From Enterococcus devriesei (GTDB taxonomy: Bacteria > Bacillota > Bacilli > Lactobacillales > Enterococcaceae), in NCBI RefSeq assembly GCF_001885905.1, contig NZ_JXKM01000002.1, positions 362,258-426,257 of the forward strand: DNA of 64,000 nucleotides, written 5' to 3'. This document shows, in pieces, positions 26,406-34,289 of the stretch (its first letter is position 1; each line of letters opens with the position of its first letter). The notes beneath the pieces are model-generated. The model was not told where the DNA came from, ran no database searches, and worked only from the letters and a program-made list of their open reading frames with translations. A program made the translations under genes and the position numbers.

Positions 26406-27254
26406 TTATTCCGCCCCCTTGTTTAAAAAATCCACGATGAATTGGTCAAGTGCGGCATCCATCTCGTCTAAGCCGCCGAAGCGTTTGTTGATTAGGCGCA
26501 ACTCTTTCAAAGCAATGGCTTGTTCCAACGCGAGTCCATACATTTTATTCGCTAACTCGATCTTTTGTGATTCACCAGATAATTGGTCGCCCACAAAAGG
26601 TGCCCACTGGCTACGTTGTTTTTTTAGTTCCTTTAAACGGGCCTCAACTTCTTCGACTTCTTCTTCGATCTTTTTCCGATTCATGAAGGTCTTTGTTTCC
26701 TCAAGCTCGGCTTTCTTCTTTTCTTCTTGAGCGATCTTGCTATCTAAATCTCGCAGCTCGGATTGAGCAGCAATTGTTTTCGCGTCAAAATTATCTTGCT
26801 GGTCTTGTAACTCAGCTAATTGCGCTTTATAGTCTCCGGCCATGACCCGTTTCCATTGGTCACGTATTTCAGGTAGAATTTTAATCGTTGGCTGCGTCGC
26901 ATCGACCTGTAGAACGGTCCGATCGCGATAATAGCTTCCAATCTGATAGTTCATTAAAACAGGCGAAACAACCTCCCGCATGATCATAAATGGGAACGCC
27001 CTCTGGATTTCTTGATCTAATTTGCTAGTCAAGTAATTGTCGATCTCATGATTCATGTTGCTGGATTGTTGAATCGAGGCTGGCAGCTCTTTCCAATAGA
27101 TGCGATAAACATCGCCCATTCGTTCCGCCGCCATCGCTTCTTCCAACTGTTTGATTTGCCCCATCAACCCGCCTAACACACCTGAAGCTGATTCCTTTAC
27201 CGAATCAAATGACGTGTCGGTTTGATGCTCTTCCTTTTTTTCTGGAGTCTCCAT
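26406..27254 (-). CDS. Unrecognised coiled-coil protein, first gene of a two-gene operon
   Basis: A 282-residue soluble protein. A G-rich, alanine-rich helix near the N-terminus (SASGVLGGLMGQIKQLEEAM, about 22-41) precedes a compact domain with several aromatic residues, then a long charged coiled coil (about 138-215) and a helical C-terminus. No enzymatic motif is visible. AAGGAGG lies before the ATG. A promoter at 27469-27497 gives an unusually long leader of about 207 nt. The coiled coil and its tight coupling with the next gene suggest a structural or scaffolding complex; function unknown. Confidence 0.75.
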   Translation of the reverse strand: METPEKKEEHQTDTSFDSVKESASGVLGGLMGQIKQLEEAMAAERMGDVYRIYWKELPASIQQSSNMNHEIDNYLTSKLDQEIQRAFPFMIMREVVSPVLMNYQIGSYYRDRTVLQVDATQPTIKILPEIRDQWKRVMAGDYKAQLAELQDQQDNFDAKTIAAQSELRDLDSKIAQEEKKKAELEETKTFMNRKKIEEEVEEVEARLKELKKQRSQWAPFVGDQLSGESQKIELANKMYGLALEQAIALKELRLINKRFGGLDEMDAALDQFIVDFLNKGAE

Positions 27255-27468
27255 CTAAGACCCTCCTTCTTGTTTAATAAATGCTATGAAAAGAAAGCTA
27301 TTGCTTAGTTTTCTTTTATCCATTACGTTACGTGTCTCTCCAAATAACAACTCTGCTGCATTTTCTAAATGACCACCCATTCATTCAGCTTAGAAAATTG
27401 TTCAGTTTGCCTTAGAGTTTTCACGTATGAACCGCTATTCGCATTCAAAAGTGTTACTGCTAAAAATA
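27255..27468 (-). other. Long structured 5' leader of the two-gene operon
   Basis: From the predicted start near 27462 to the gene start at 27254 the leader is about 207 nt. It can form TTTTCTAA/TTTAGAAAA and AAAAGAAA-a-CTA/TAG-c-TTTCTTTT hairpins (the latter near 27275-27300). Short ORFs without good ribosome sites occur. No known riboswitch is recognised. Confidence 0.35.
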
Positions 27469-27497
27469 ATTATACGTTTGCTGATGTCAAATGCCAA
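27469..27497 (-). promoter_or_regulatory. Promoter of the two-gene unknown operon
   Basis: TTGGCA (27497-27492), 17-nt spacer, TATAAT (27474-27469) on the minus strand: one mismatch from consensus in total. It sits about 215 bp upstream of the first gene. The rest of the gap up to 27664 is AT-rich with nothing recognised. Confidence 0.7.
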
Positions 27498-27664
27498 AAC
27501 ATTTCACTTATCCGGTAATGAGGGGTACGGATTCTTTTAACAAAAAAAGCTGTAAATTTTATATATTATATCAAATTTCAACATAATTAACTGGTAATAA
27601 TGAAACCACTCCTCTATTTTACCTTAGCGGAGCTCTAATGATAAGTCTAATCTGGCTTAGATAG

Positions 27665-27704
27665 CAAAAAAGATTGCGCCATTTCCGAAAATGACACAAT
27701 CTTT
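27665..27704 (-). terminator. Terminator of the DUF1002 gene
   Basis: On the minus strand AAAGATTGtGtCATTT pairs with AAATGgCgCAATCTTT with two non-canonical positions, followed by six T. Confidence 0.8.
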
Positions 27705-27710
27705 ATAACG

Positions 27711-28757
27711 TTAGTTCGTTAATCCGCTAAAGAAATCTTTGACCTGTTGCCATAGGTTGGCGAAGAAACCTTGATTGTCTTCAATCGTCCCTTTTAGTGA
27801 ATCACCGAATTTTCCTAATTGGTCAGATAAATTGTTTACAGTATTTTTAAAATCGCCACTGATTTTATCTAATTGCTGAATGGATTCTTTATCCAGAACG
27901 CCATTTGTTGTTTGGTATTGCTGTCCTAGCGCCACTAATTTATTGATATCCTCTTTTGAGACATATTGTGACAAATTATTTTTTGCTAAGGCGTCATTGA
28001 CGATTTTTTCAACGTCTTCTTTAGTCGCCAACTCTCCTTGTTTCTCTTTCAAGTCTGCTAAATCTTTTTTGATATCAACTAAGGTTTGGTTCAGTTGCGC
28101 CTTATAAGCGTCGTCGGCTTTTTCCTTTTCACTATCTGATAAGTTTTGATTTTGACTTTGTTCATTAGCATTATTGACGACTGATTGGGCGACATCAGAG
28201 GTCGTGTCTAATTCGGTTTGCGCTAATTGTGCTCGTTGCGGGTCAACCGTTTCACCGTTCGCCTCAAAGGCTTTATAAACACCCGTTAAAGCACTTTCGC
28301 CGGTTACTTTAACAACACTGGCAACTTTCACCGTTGCATCGGTAATCCCTGCAGTAACTAAAGGATTTTTGTATTGATCCGCTGTGATTTGAGTAATGTT
28401 TTGCGGTGTCAAAATTTTAACATTGATCCCTTTGCCTTGATCTTCTCGATTGACTACGACCGAGCTTAGCATGACACTGTCATCACCGCTACCATAGCCG
28501 AGATATTTTACCAGATCCACACCGGTGGCTTGTTCCATTTTGACGCTGTCTTGATTGATCCCAAGTTCATTCATCGTCTGATTGAGTTGTTGCTGATTTA
28601 AACCCGCTCCTGCCACAAAGGTCGGCTTACCCCAGCGTTCATTGATGACCGTCTCACTAGAAGTATCCTCTGCTTGAACCTTTGAAGTTTGACCGATTAG
28701 GCCAACCCCGAGAGAAAGGCCTAAGCTTGCTAATAAAATATATTTATGAAGTTTCAT
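27711..28757 (-). CDS. Secreted DUF1002-family protein
   Basis: A 348-residue exported protein. It starts MKLHKYILLASLGLSLGVGLIG with cleavage expected after V-Q-A (about 30-32). The following region, with GAGLNQQQLNQTMNELGI, DLVKYLGYGSGDDSVMLSSV and GINVKILTP, matches the DUF1002 family (Bacillus YpuA). The C-terminal part (about 190-348) is a charged, glutamine-rich helical region, probably coiled coil. The longer frame to 28811 is rejected since CAGGAGG lies right before 28757. No LPXTG or lipobox is present, so it should be free or loosely wall-bound. Function unknown. Confidence 0.85.
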   Translation of the reverse strand: MKLHKYILLASLGLSLGVGLIGQTSKVQAEDTSSETVINERWGKPTFVAGAGLNQQQLNQTMNELGINQDSVKMEQATGVDLVKYLGYGSGDDSVMLSSVVVNREDQGKGINVKILTPQNITQITADQYKNPLVTAGITDATVKVASVVKVTGESALTGVYKAFEANGETVDPQRAQLAQTELDTTSDVAQSVVNNANEQSQNQNLSDSEKEKADDAYKAQLNQTLVDIKKDLADLKEKQGELATKEDVEKIVNDALAKNNLSQYVSKEDINKLVALGQQYQTTNGVLDKESIQQLDKISGDFKNTVNNLSDQLGKFGDSLKGTIEDNQGFFANLWQQVKDFFSGLTN

Positions 28758-28862
28758 TTGTTTGCCTCCTGCATTTGATAGTTTTATTTTAGCTGATTTA
28801 TGATCTTTCACTTAATAATAACTATATTTTTATAAAATAATTTACTAAGCTAAGAATCTTTT

Positions 28863-28968
28863 AAGCTTTTTTTCAGACTTTAGTTGGAGGAAAAAAAGCT
28901 TTTTTTATGGATTTGCCAAGAAAGGCTTTTGCGAACTCGCTCAGCTTATTGCCGATAAAGCTAGTTCG
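28863..28968. other. Hairpin-rich gap between DUF1002 gene and small ORF
   Basis: AAGCTTTTTTTC (28863-28874) pairs with GAAAAAAAGCTT (28890-28901) and is followed by six T on the plus strand, a terminator shape with no plus-strand gene upstream. A second hairpin at 28932-28968 has CGAACT/AGTTCG and AGCTT-AT/AT-AAGCT arms, and AGCCA-gaca-TGGCT follows. No ORF is seen in 28758-29040 apart from the DUF1002 promoter region. Confidence 0.4.
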
Positions 28969-29043
28969 TGAAGCCAGACATGGCTAGACCTGCTGCAAAG
29001 CGACTTATTCATTTGAGAAATTTTAACTTTCTTTATATGGGAT

Positions 29044-29090
29044 AAAAAATAAAACGATCAGCCATTTTGATCGGGCTGATCGTTTCGTTT
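29044..29090 (-). terminator. Terminator of the 60-residue protein gene
   Basis: AACGATCAGCC (29053-29063) pairs with GGCTGATCGTT (29074-29084); on the minus strand the hairpin runs into TTTTATTTTTT. Confidence 0.85.
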
Positions 29091-29272
29091 TATTTTTCTT
29101 TCGTCGTGAAATGGATCTTGCCTTGGCTGTCGCGTTCCAAGTAAGTCGTTTCTTTAAGGTAGCTGAAATGCAGTTCCTTCAATGAAGAATCCTCCAGCAT
29201 TTGTTCGTAGCCTTCAAAAATTGCTCGAATATATTGTTTATAGGCTTGCTTTTTTCGTTGTCGCTTGTTCAT
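29090..29272 (-). CDS. Small basic hypothetical protein (60 residues)
   Basis: The product begins with a lysine/arginine cluster (MNKRQRKKQAYKQY) and continues with one amphipathic helix and a short beta-like tail. It has no signal peptide. It starts 55 bp after the stop of the penicillin-binding protein gene on the same strand and ends at its own strong terminator, so it is probably co-transcribed with the PBP. The ribosome site is modest (AAGGACGG near the start). Function unknown; the terminator and coding-like composition are the main support. Confidence 0.6.
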   Translation of the reverse strand: MNKRQRKKQAYKQYIRAIFEGYEQMLEDSSLKELHFSYLKETTYLERDSQGKIHFTTKEK

Positions 29273-29327
29273 ATGGCACCGTCCTTCTTGGATATCTTAC
29301 CAAGCATCAGTGATTCAGACAAGTATT

Positions 29328-31352
29328 TTATTGATAGGTTTGTTGCAAATAAGTCAATAATTCTTTAGACAACTCAGTGGCCGAACTGCCTTCAGGCTTG
29401 TTCTCCAAAAATTCCACAACGGAATAATTTTGATTTTGGGTATCAAAAGCATACAAGAAGCTGTTTTCTTGCCCTTTTTCATCTTGTTTCTCTTTGATCT
29501 CCGCTGTTCCTGTTTTGGCCGCTAGTGGCAGATTCAATTCAGCCAAACTATGAGCCGTTCCATTTGCGTCACTGATCACTGCTTGCATGTCCGTTGTGAT
29601 CGTTTCTGCTGACGCGGGTTTAATGACGTCTTTTTTAGTCTTAGTTTCGGCAGAAGCAAGTAATTTAGGATAGACTAGTGTTCCTTTATTGGGAAGAACC
29701 GAGTAAGTCGCAATTTGCTGGATTGGATTCATTAACAATTGTCCTTGCCCATAGCCGGTATCGGCTAACAGGATCTCAGAATTAAAAGAATCCTTATTAG
29801 AAATCTGAGCTTTATCCATTGCAATTGGCAAATCTAATTCTTCCCCAAAGATGAATTTGTTTAAACCATCGCGGAAAGTTTTTTCACCCATCTTCAAGGT
29901 TTCTTGCGCCATATAAATATTATCGGAATAAACCAAAGCAGTCTTTAAATTGACCGGACTGACATCTGAGACGCGGGTAACTTGATATGAGCCCCACGAG
30001 CTATCCTTCTGCCACTTCAATCCATTGATCGCCAATTCTTCATTAGGATCCAATGTTCCACTATCTAAACCAATCGCCGCCGTCACTGTTTTAAAAGTTG
30101 ACCCTGGAGCATAGCCGGTAGCAAAGCGGCTCATAAAAGGTTGATTCTTATCATTGTTATATGCATCGTAATCCGCCTGACTGATACCGTTGGTCATTTT
30201 GTTTGGATCAAAGCTTGGCGAACTGACAGCAGTCAAGAGCTCACCGGTTTTTGGTGCCATTACGATACTAGAACCTGGCTGATTATTCAAGGAATTATAG
30301 GCAATTTGCTGCGCACGGGCATCAATCGTTAATTTGACGTTCTCCCCATTCTTTTTATCAATTTTTTGCAAAACTTTCTTTTCTGTTCCGTTGCTATCGG
30401 TTACAGCTAGTACGCCGCCATCTTTTCCGCGCAGTTGTTTGTCCAACGCTCGTTCTAACCCACTTCGGCCAATCAAGCTATCACTTGCCAGCTCTGGATT
30501 TTTTTTGATGTCGTCAGCGGTCACTTTGCCGACATAGCCGATTAATTGAGCAGCAGCTTCCTTCAATGGATAAGTCCGTCCTGTTGTTTGTTGGACTGTT
30601 AGGCCATCCGGTTTTTCTGTTGGTTGCTCAGCTGCTGTTTTAAGCGGAACGAAAAGATTCTCCTTGACCCAGCCTTGTTTTAAGGCAGCTTCAACCTCTT
30701 CTACTGTGATGCCGATACTTTTGGCGATGGCCTCGATTTTGGCAGAACGTTCGCTTTCAGTACCTAACTCTTTTGGTACGACACCTAATTGATAGACGGT
30801 CCCATTCGTGGCGATTCCTTGATCATTGCGGTCTAGAATTTCTCCACGCGTTGCGGCATCTACGCGATAATTGATCTTGTCTTTGCCACTCATTCCTGGA
30901 AAGATCAAATTCGGCTTCCAATTGATTTGTTTGCCGTCCTCAGACAGTGTCCCGCTGTATTTTTGATTTTTTAGCTGACCAAAGCCGGTATTTAATGAGA
31001 GTTGATAGCTAAACTGATAGTGATCGTCAGCCTTATCCACTTTTAAATCCTTCATTTTAATATTTGAAGCACTGATACCTGTAAAGATCGATTGGTATTT
31101 TTCTTGAACTTCCGCCTTAGAATAACCGCTATTCTTAAGGGAATCCGCATTCAAGTTTTTCGTAACAGCTGAATAATCGCCCTTTTGCAATCCTTTTACA
31201 AAGGCTTTGACGGTTTCTTCTCCGTGCTGCTTTACTTGGCTGGCTTGATAATAACGTACTCCGAAAAAGCCGGCGATGAGCAGTAAGACCACTCCACCGA
31301 TTATTAGCGGTAATTTGTTGGCTGCTTTCTTATTTCGTGAACTTCTTTCCAT
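29328..31352 (-). CDS. Low-affinity class B penicillin-binding protein (PBP5/PBP4-like transpeptidase)
   Basis: A 674-residue D,D-transpeptidase that crosslinks peptidoglycan. It has one N-terminal anchor (about 13-31), a MecA_N/NTF2-like domain (about 35-155), a PBP dimerisation domain (about 165-330, RGEILDRN) and the transpeptidase domain. The active-site motifs are S418-T-F-K, S476-D-N and K613-T-G. Positions and the MecA_N domain match the enterococcal PBP5/PBP4 group, whose low beta-lactam affinity gives intrinsic cephalosporin resistance; that phenotype is family knowledge, not shown here. AGGGAGG precedes the start. The LCP (psr-type) gene is far away at 7.4 kb, unlike E. faecium where psr precedes pbp5. 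Confidence 0.93.
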   Translation of the reverse strand: MERSSRNKKAANKLPLIIGGVVLLLIAGFFGVRYYQASQVKQHGEETVKAFVKGLQKGDYSAVTKNLNADSLKNSGYSKAEVQEKYQSIFTGISASNIKMKDLKVDKADDHYQFSYQLSLNTGFGQLKNQKYSGTLSEDGKQINWKPNLIFPGMSGKDKINYRVDAATRGEILDRNDQGIATNGTVYQLGVVPKELGTESERSAKIEAIAKSIGITVEEVEAALKQGWVKENLFVPLKTAAEQPTEKPDGLTVQQTTGRTYPLKEAAAQLIGYVGKVTADDIKKNPELASDSLIGRSGLERALDKQLRGKDGGVLAVTDSNGTEKKVLQKIDKKNGENVKLTIDARAQQIAYNSLNNQPGSSIVMAPKTGELLTAVSSPSFDPNKMTNGISQADYDAYNNDKNQPFMSRFATGYAPGSTFKTVTAAIGLDSGTLDPNEELAINGLKWQKDSSWGSYQVTRVSDVSPVNLKTALVYSDNIYMAQETLKMGEKTFRDGLNKFIFGEELDLPIAMDKAQISNKDSFNSEILLADTGYGQGQLLMNPIQQIATYSVLPNKGTLVYPKLLASAETKTKKDVIKPASAETITTDMQAVISDANGTAHSLAELNLPLAAKTGTAEIKEKQDEKGQENSFLYAFDTQNQNYSVVEFLENKPEGSSATELSKELLTYLQQTYQ

Positions 31353-31419
31353 GACAGAGTCCTCCCTAGCTTCTTTCGTCCACTTTCTTTATACTTAGAA
31401 CAAAGGACGTGTTGTATCA

Positions 31420-31962
31420 ATGAATCATTGTTATCTTTTTATCGGGCCTAGTGCTTCAGGAAAAACCAGTTTAGCTGAAGCGGCCTTTCGACCTGAACAA
31501 AAAATTATTTCTTACACAACTCGTGATCCGCGAGTAGCCGAAGAACACGGTCGTGATTACTACTTTGTTACCAAAAAACAATTTAAACAAATGGTCATTC
31601 AAGATGCCTTCGCTGAATACGATGTTTACGATGAGCATTACTACGGGATCGCCAAAGAAACACTACGCCATGCTCTAACACTTGGGGATTGTTATGACCC
31701 AATTACTGCTACTGGCTTTTTGAATTTGTATCGAGCTTTCGGTGAGCAAATGATTCCTGTTTGGATCAACATCTCTAAAGATACGATCATCCAGCGGTTA
31801 GAAAAACGAGCCAGCCCAGAGGAATTGGCGCGTCGCTTAGCACTTTATCAAGCAGATCAGGAGAACTATGACCGTCTCAAACAAATCCCTCAATTGATCG
31901 AAATCGATGGAGAAGCTTCACTAGCAGCGATGGTCCAAGAATTACGCCAACGGCTGAATTAA
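31420..31962 (+). CDS. Guanylate kinase-like P-loop protein
   Basis: A 180-residue relative of guanylate kinase with P-loop GPSASGKTS (residues 9-17), SYTTRDPR (about 31-38) and DYYFV (about 45-50), which are GMP-binding segments in Gmk. The later half, including LEKRASPEELARRLALYQ, retains the LID-like arginine region. The canonical gmk should be elsewhere, so this is likely a paralog; substrate is uncertain. AAAGGA sits 11 nt before the ATG, a wide spacing. It diverges from the PBP gene and its 3' end overlaps the convergent GNAT gene by 21 bp. Confidence 0.78.
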   Translation: MNHCYLFIGPSASGKTSLAEAAFRPEQKIISYTTRDPRVAEEHGRDYYFVTKKQFKQMVIQDAFAEYDVYDEHYYGIAKETLRHALTLGDCYDPITATGFLNLYRAFGEQMIPVWINISKDTIIQRLEKRASPEELARRLALYQADQENYDRLKQIPQLIEIDGEASLAAMVQELRQRLN

Positions 31963-32601
31963 TTGAAACGCTTTGCGCTCCCCATGCTCAAAGGGAAAAT
32001 GAACCATTCCACAATATTTGAAGCCTAATTTTTCAATCAAGCCTAGCATCGGCTGATTGGCCGGATAGGTGTCGATACGAATGTCTTCATAGCCTAATAC
32101 TTGAGCTTGGTGGATTGCAGCTTGCAAGACGGCTTTTCCAAGTCCACCGCCACGGTATTTTTGACTGACCGCTACGTGGTGCAAAGCTACGTAAGGTCCT
32201 TTATGCAGCCATTGACCTTCAATTGCTTCATAAACAGGGTCTTTATCCGCAATCAACGCCACTGTTCCAACGATTTCTTCATTCATTGTCAAAACATAGC
32301 TGGCTGCTTTACTGATATCTTGACGAATAACCGCTTCGTGGGGCTCACGACCATTTTGCCACTGGGGAGAGCCTTGTTGTTTCAAATATTCTTTCGCAGC
32401 TTGAATGATTTGATTGATCTCGGGAATATCCGCTGGTGTACTGCGGCGAAAGTTCCACTGAGCATCCTCCATCTCACCGCTTTTGGCTTCATCACCAAAG
32501 GAAAGAATCGCCTCGGCATCCTTTTTCCCAAGAAACCCCGCTAGCAGTTCCCCCATTTGTTTTGCTTGCCTGACGATAAAATCTTCATCTTCATAACCCA
32601 T
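31942..32601 (-). CDS. GNAT acetyltransferase with N-terminal helical extension
   Basis: A 219-residue protein. Residues about 1-48 (DEDFIVRQAKQMGELLAGFLG and following) form a separate helical segment that reminds me of short DUF6483-type proteins; residues about 50-219 are a complete GNAT domain with HVAVSQKYRGGGLGKAVL as the acetyl-CoA motif and the family's N-x-x-M-L-G-L-I-E-K-L-G-F ending. I start at 32601, 1 nt after the upstream stop; the ribosome site GAGAGGA lies inside the end of the sce7725-like gene. It is the last gene of a three-gene operon. Substrate unknown; the extension assignment is tentative. Confidence 0.82.
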   Translation of the reverse strand: MGYEDEDFIVRQAKQMGELLAGFLGKKDAEAILSFGDEAKSGEMEDAQWNFRRSTPADIPEINQIIQAAKEYLKQQGSPQWQNGREPHEAVIRQDISKAASYVLTMNEEIVGTVALIADKDPVYEAIEGQWLHKGPYVALHHVAVSQKYRGGGLGKAVLQAAIHQAQVLGYEDIRIDTYPANQPMLGLIEKLGFKYCGMVHFPFEHGERKAFQLIQPLA

Positions 32602-32602
32602 C

Positions 32603-33508
32603 TCAATTCCATCCTCTCTGCCAATGATCGCCTTGTTCCAAATAGGCACCGATCAACTCAAAATGATGGGCCAACGACCATTTCTTGATGCTCCCTAGTC
32701 CAGGGAATTTTTTTGTTTCCTGATACCCCAGCAACTCCTCCAGTCCTAGCGTTAGCAGTAATTGATCTTGATTTCGAAAATACCACTCTGCTAGTTTCGC
32801 TAGTGCCTCGAAAAACTTTTGGCTTTGATCTTTCGCACTCTCATTGCTGTCAGAAACAAAATGTTTCACTCTCAAATTAAGATACGCGTCGAAATACGTA
32901 ATGTGTAGTGCGATTGCCCGGCTGGGTCCACCTTTATCAAAATAACGACGGCCTTCAATTGTGTAGTCACTGAAACCTTGAGGATTCGAGCTTTTATAAA
33001 GATGCTCATCGCTATAAAAATCATCTACTTTTTCAGCATAATTGGCAACATTTTTTTTCGTTTGAAAGGCTTCTCTTAGAAAAATTTTATTTGGCACATC
33101 CAAGATACGAAAACGACCTTGATCAGGAAGCAGTGTTAGCGCACTTGACTGGATTCTCGCTAACTTGTCAGCTTCCCGAGGAGAATGCTCATTAAAAACA
33201 TAGATCTCTCCGACAAAAGGATTCTCTTTGGTCACAATCTCTCCTTGTTTTAAACTAGATTCAGGCTTCAGATCCCAGTCGAAGCGTCGTTGATCAAATA
33301 ATTTAGCCGTCCCAACTTTGGGATTGGTAATTAAAAAACCAGTCAACTGTTCTTGGGTGAAAAGTTCAATGGTTTTCTGCAAAGTCGCTGAATCTCTGAC
33401 TGGTTCAATGATCGGCTGGATCTTTGGAGACCAGCGTCTAGCTTGAATCAACGAATTGACCGCCAATAAATCAAATTGCTTTCCTCGTAAATAGGGATAA
33501 TATTTCAT
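32603..33508 (-). CDS. sce7725-like (Beta-protein family) protein
   Basis: A 301-residue cytoplasmic protein whose N-terminus YPYLRGKQFDLLAV, the PIIEPVR segment near residue 33, and the late FSDYTIEGRRYFDKGG stretch match what I remember of the sce7725 family (related to phage-type Beta protein, PF14350). The biochemical activity is unknown; homologs often sit beside a nuclease-like partner, as here, where a PD-(D/E)XK-like gene ends 6 bp upstream. The start has GAGTGAGG as ribosome site. A defence or immunity role is suggested by that pairing but is inference. Confidence 0.65.
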   Translation of the reverse strand: MKYYPYLRGKQFDLLAVNSLIQARRWSPKIQPIIEPVRDSATLQKTIELFTQEQLTGFLITNPKVGTAKLFDQRRFDWDLKPESSLKQGEIVTKENPFVGEIYVFNEHSPREADKLARIQSSALTLLPDQGRFRILDVPNKIFLREAFQTKKNVANYAEKVDDFYSDEHLYKSSNPQGFSDYTIEGRRYFDKGGPSRAIALHITYFDAYLNLRVKHFVSDSNESAKDQSQKFFEALAKLAEWYFRNQDQLLLTLGLEELLGYQETKKFPGLGSIKKWSLAHHFELIGAYLEQGDHWQRGWN

Positions 33509-33514
33509 AAAGCC

Positions 33515-34213
33515 TCACTCCAAAGGTTCTGTCGGTCGGCGGCGCACTTGTTGCTGCTGCCGTAAAAATTGATAATCTTGTTCTAATGCGCGCAGCTCTT
33601 CTTCTAGGCTTGCAATACGAGCCGCCTGTACATCTTCAATAAAACGCTGATAATAATTATCTTCTTGCAAACTGTCATGATCAGCTAACCGACGGCGTAA
33701 TTCTTTGTACAACTGTTCAGTGGAGAAAAAGCTCGTCCCATAGTCCATCCGTTTTGCCTTGCGCACTTCTCGGAACAAAGAAGCCATAAAGCGTTGCGTC
33801 AACGCCTCTTCAGCGACTTGTAACTTTTGTTTCAAGGGTTTCTTAGCCACAAAAAAAGTCCCTGCGGCTGGCAGCTCTTTGGTTATTTCAGCTGATTCAC
33901 GGTACGGGCGATAGACTAAGACGCCAATCTCGTTCGGGATATCTCCTTGGACTTTTTCATAAAGCGCTTCGGGTAAGACAAAATAATTATAGTTGCCGAC
34001 AAAGGAGAGTTTGGCTTTTGAATAAAAATCCGCCTTCGTCACCTTTAGTTCATAACAGCGCCATTCCCGCTGATCAGGTTTAAAAAAACAAGCCAGGGTA
34101 TCCACGATTCCTTGCTCGTCAGGCATCGTGACTTCTTCTACCACGATCCCGCCTAATTCGATACAGTAATAATACAACGCCTTTTCAATTTCTTGGGTTA
34201 AAGTTGTTTTCAT
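33515..34213 (-). CDS. PD-(D/E)XK nuclease-like protein with C-terminal coiled coil
   Basis: A 232-residue protein. The core G-I-V-D38-T ... Y-E55-L-K57 with following ADFYSK and NYNYFVLP strands fits the restriction-like nuclease fold of the MmcB/sce7726 type. Residues about 135-225 are charged helices rich in E, R and Q, likely coiled coil. The start at 34213 is chosen because a longer frame to 34279 reads back through the terminator of the upstream gene. It heads a tight operon with the sce7725-like and GNAT genes. DNA target and in vivo role unknown. Confidence 0.68.
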   Translation of the reverse strand: MKTTLTQEIEKALYYYCIELGGIVVEEVTMPDEQGIVDTLACFFKPDQREWRCYELKVTKADFYSKAKLSFVGNYNYFVLPEALYEKVQGDIPNEIGVLVYRPYRESAEITKELPAAGTFFVAKKPLKQKLQVAEEALTQRFMASLFREVRKAKRMDYGTSFFSTEQLYKELRRRLADHDSLQEDNYYQRFIEDVQAARIASLEEELRALEQDYQFLRQQQQVRRRPTEPLE

Positions 34214-34262
34214 TTTTTCACCATGGGAACGTATTTTCGTAAACTTTAGCATAATTGCACAC

Positions 34263-34289
34263 AAAAAAACAGAGGTCACCCTCTGTTTT
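34263..34289 (-). terminator. Terminator after the disulfide reductase gene
   Basis: AAAACAGAGG (34266-34275) pairs with CCTCTGTTTT (34280-34289) and runs into seven T on the minus strand, ending the osmolyte-transporter/reductase transcript. Confidence 0.85.

Noticed and set aside
32101-32544. 147-codon plus-strand open frame
   Set aside because: Entirely antisense to the GNAT gene, whose acetyl-CoA motif is clear; no ribosome site.
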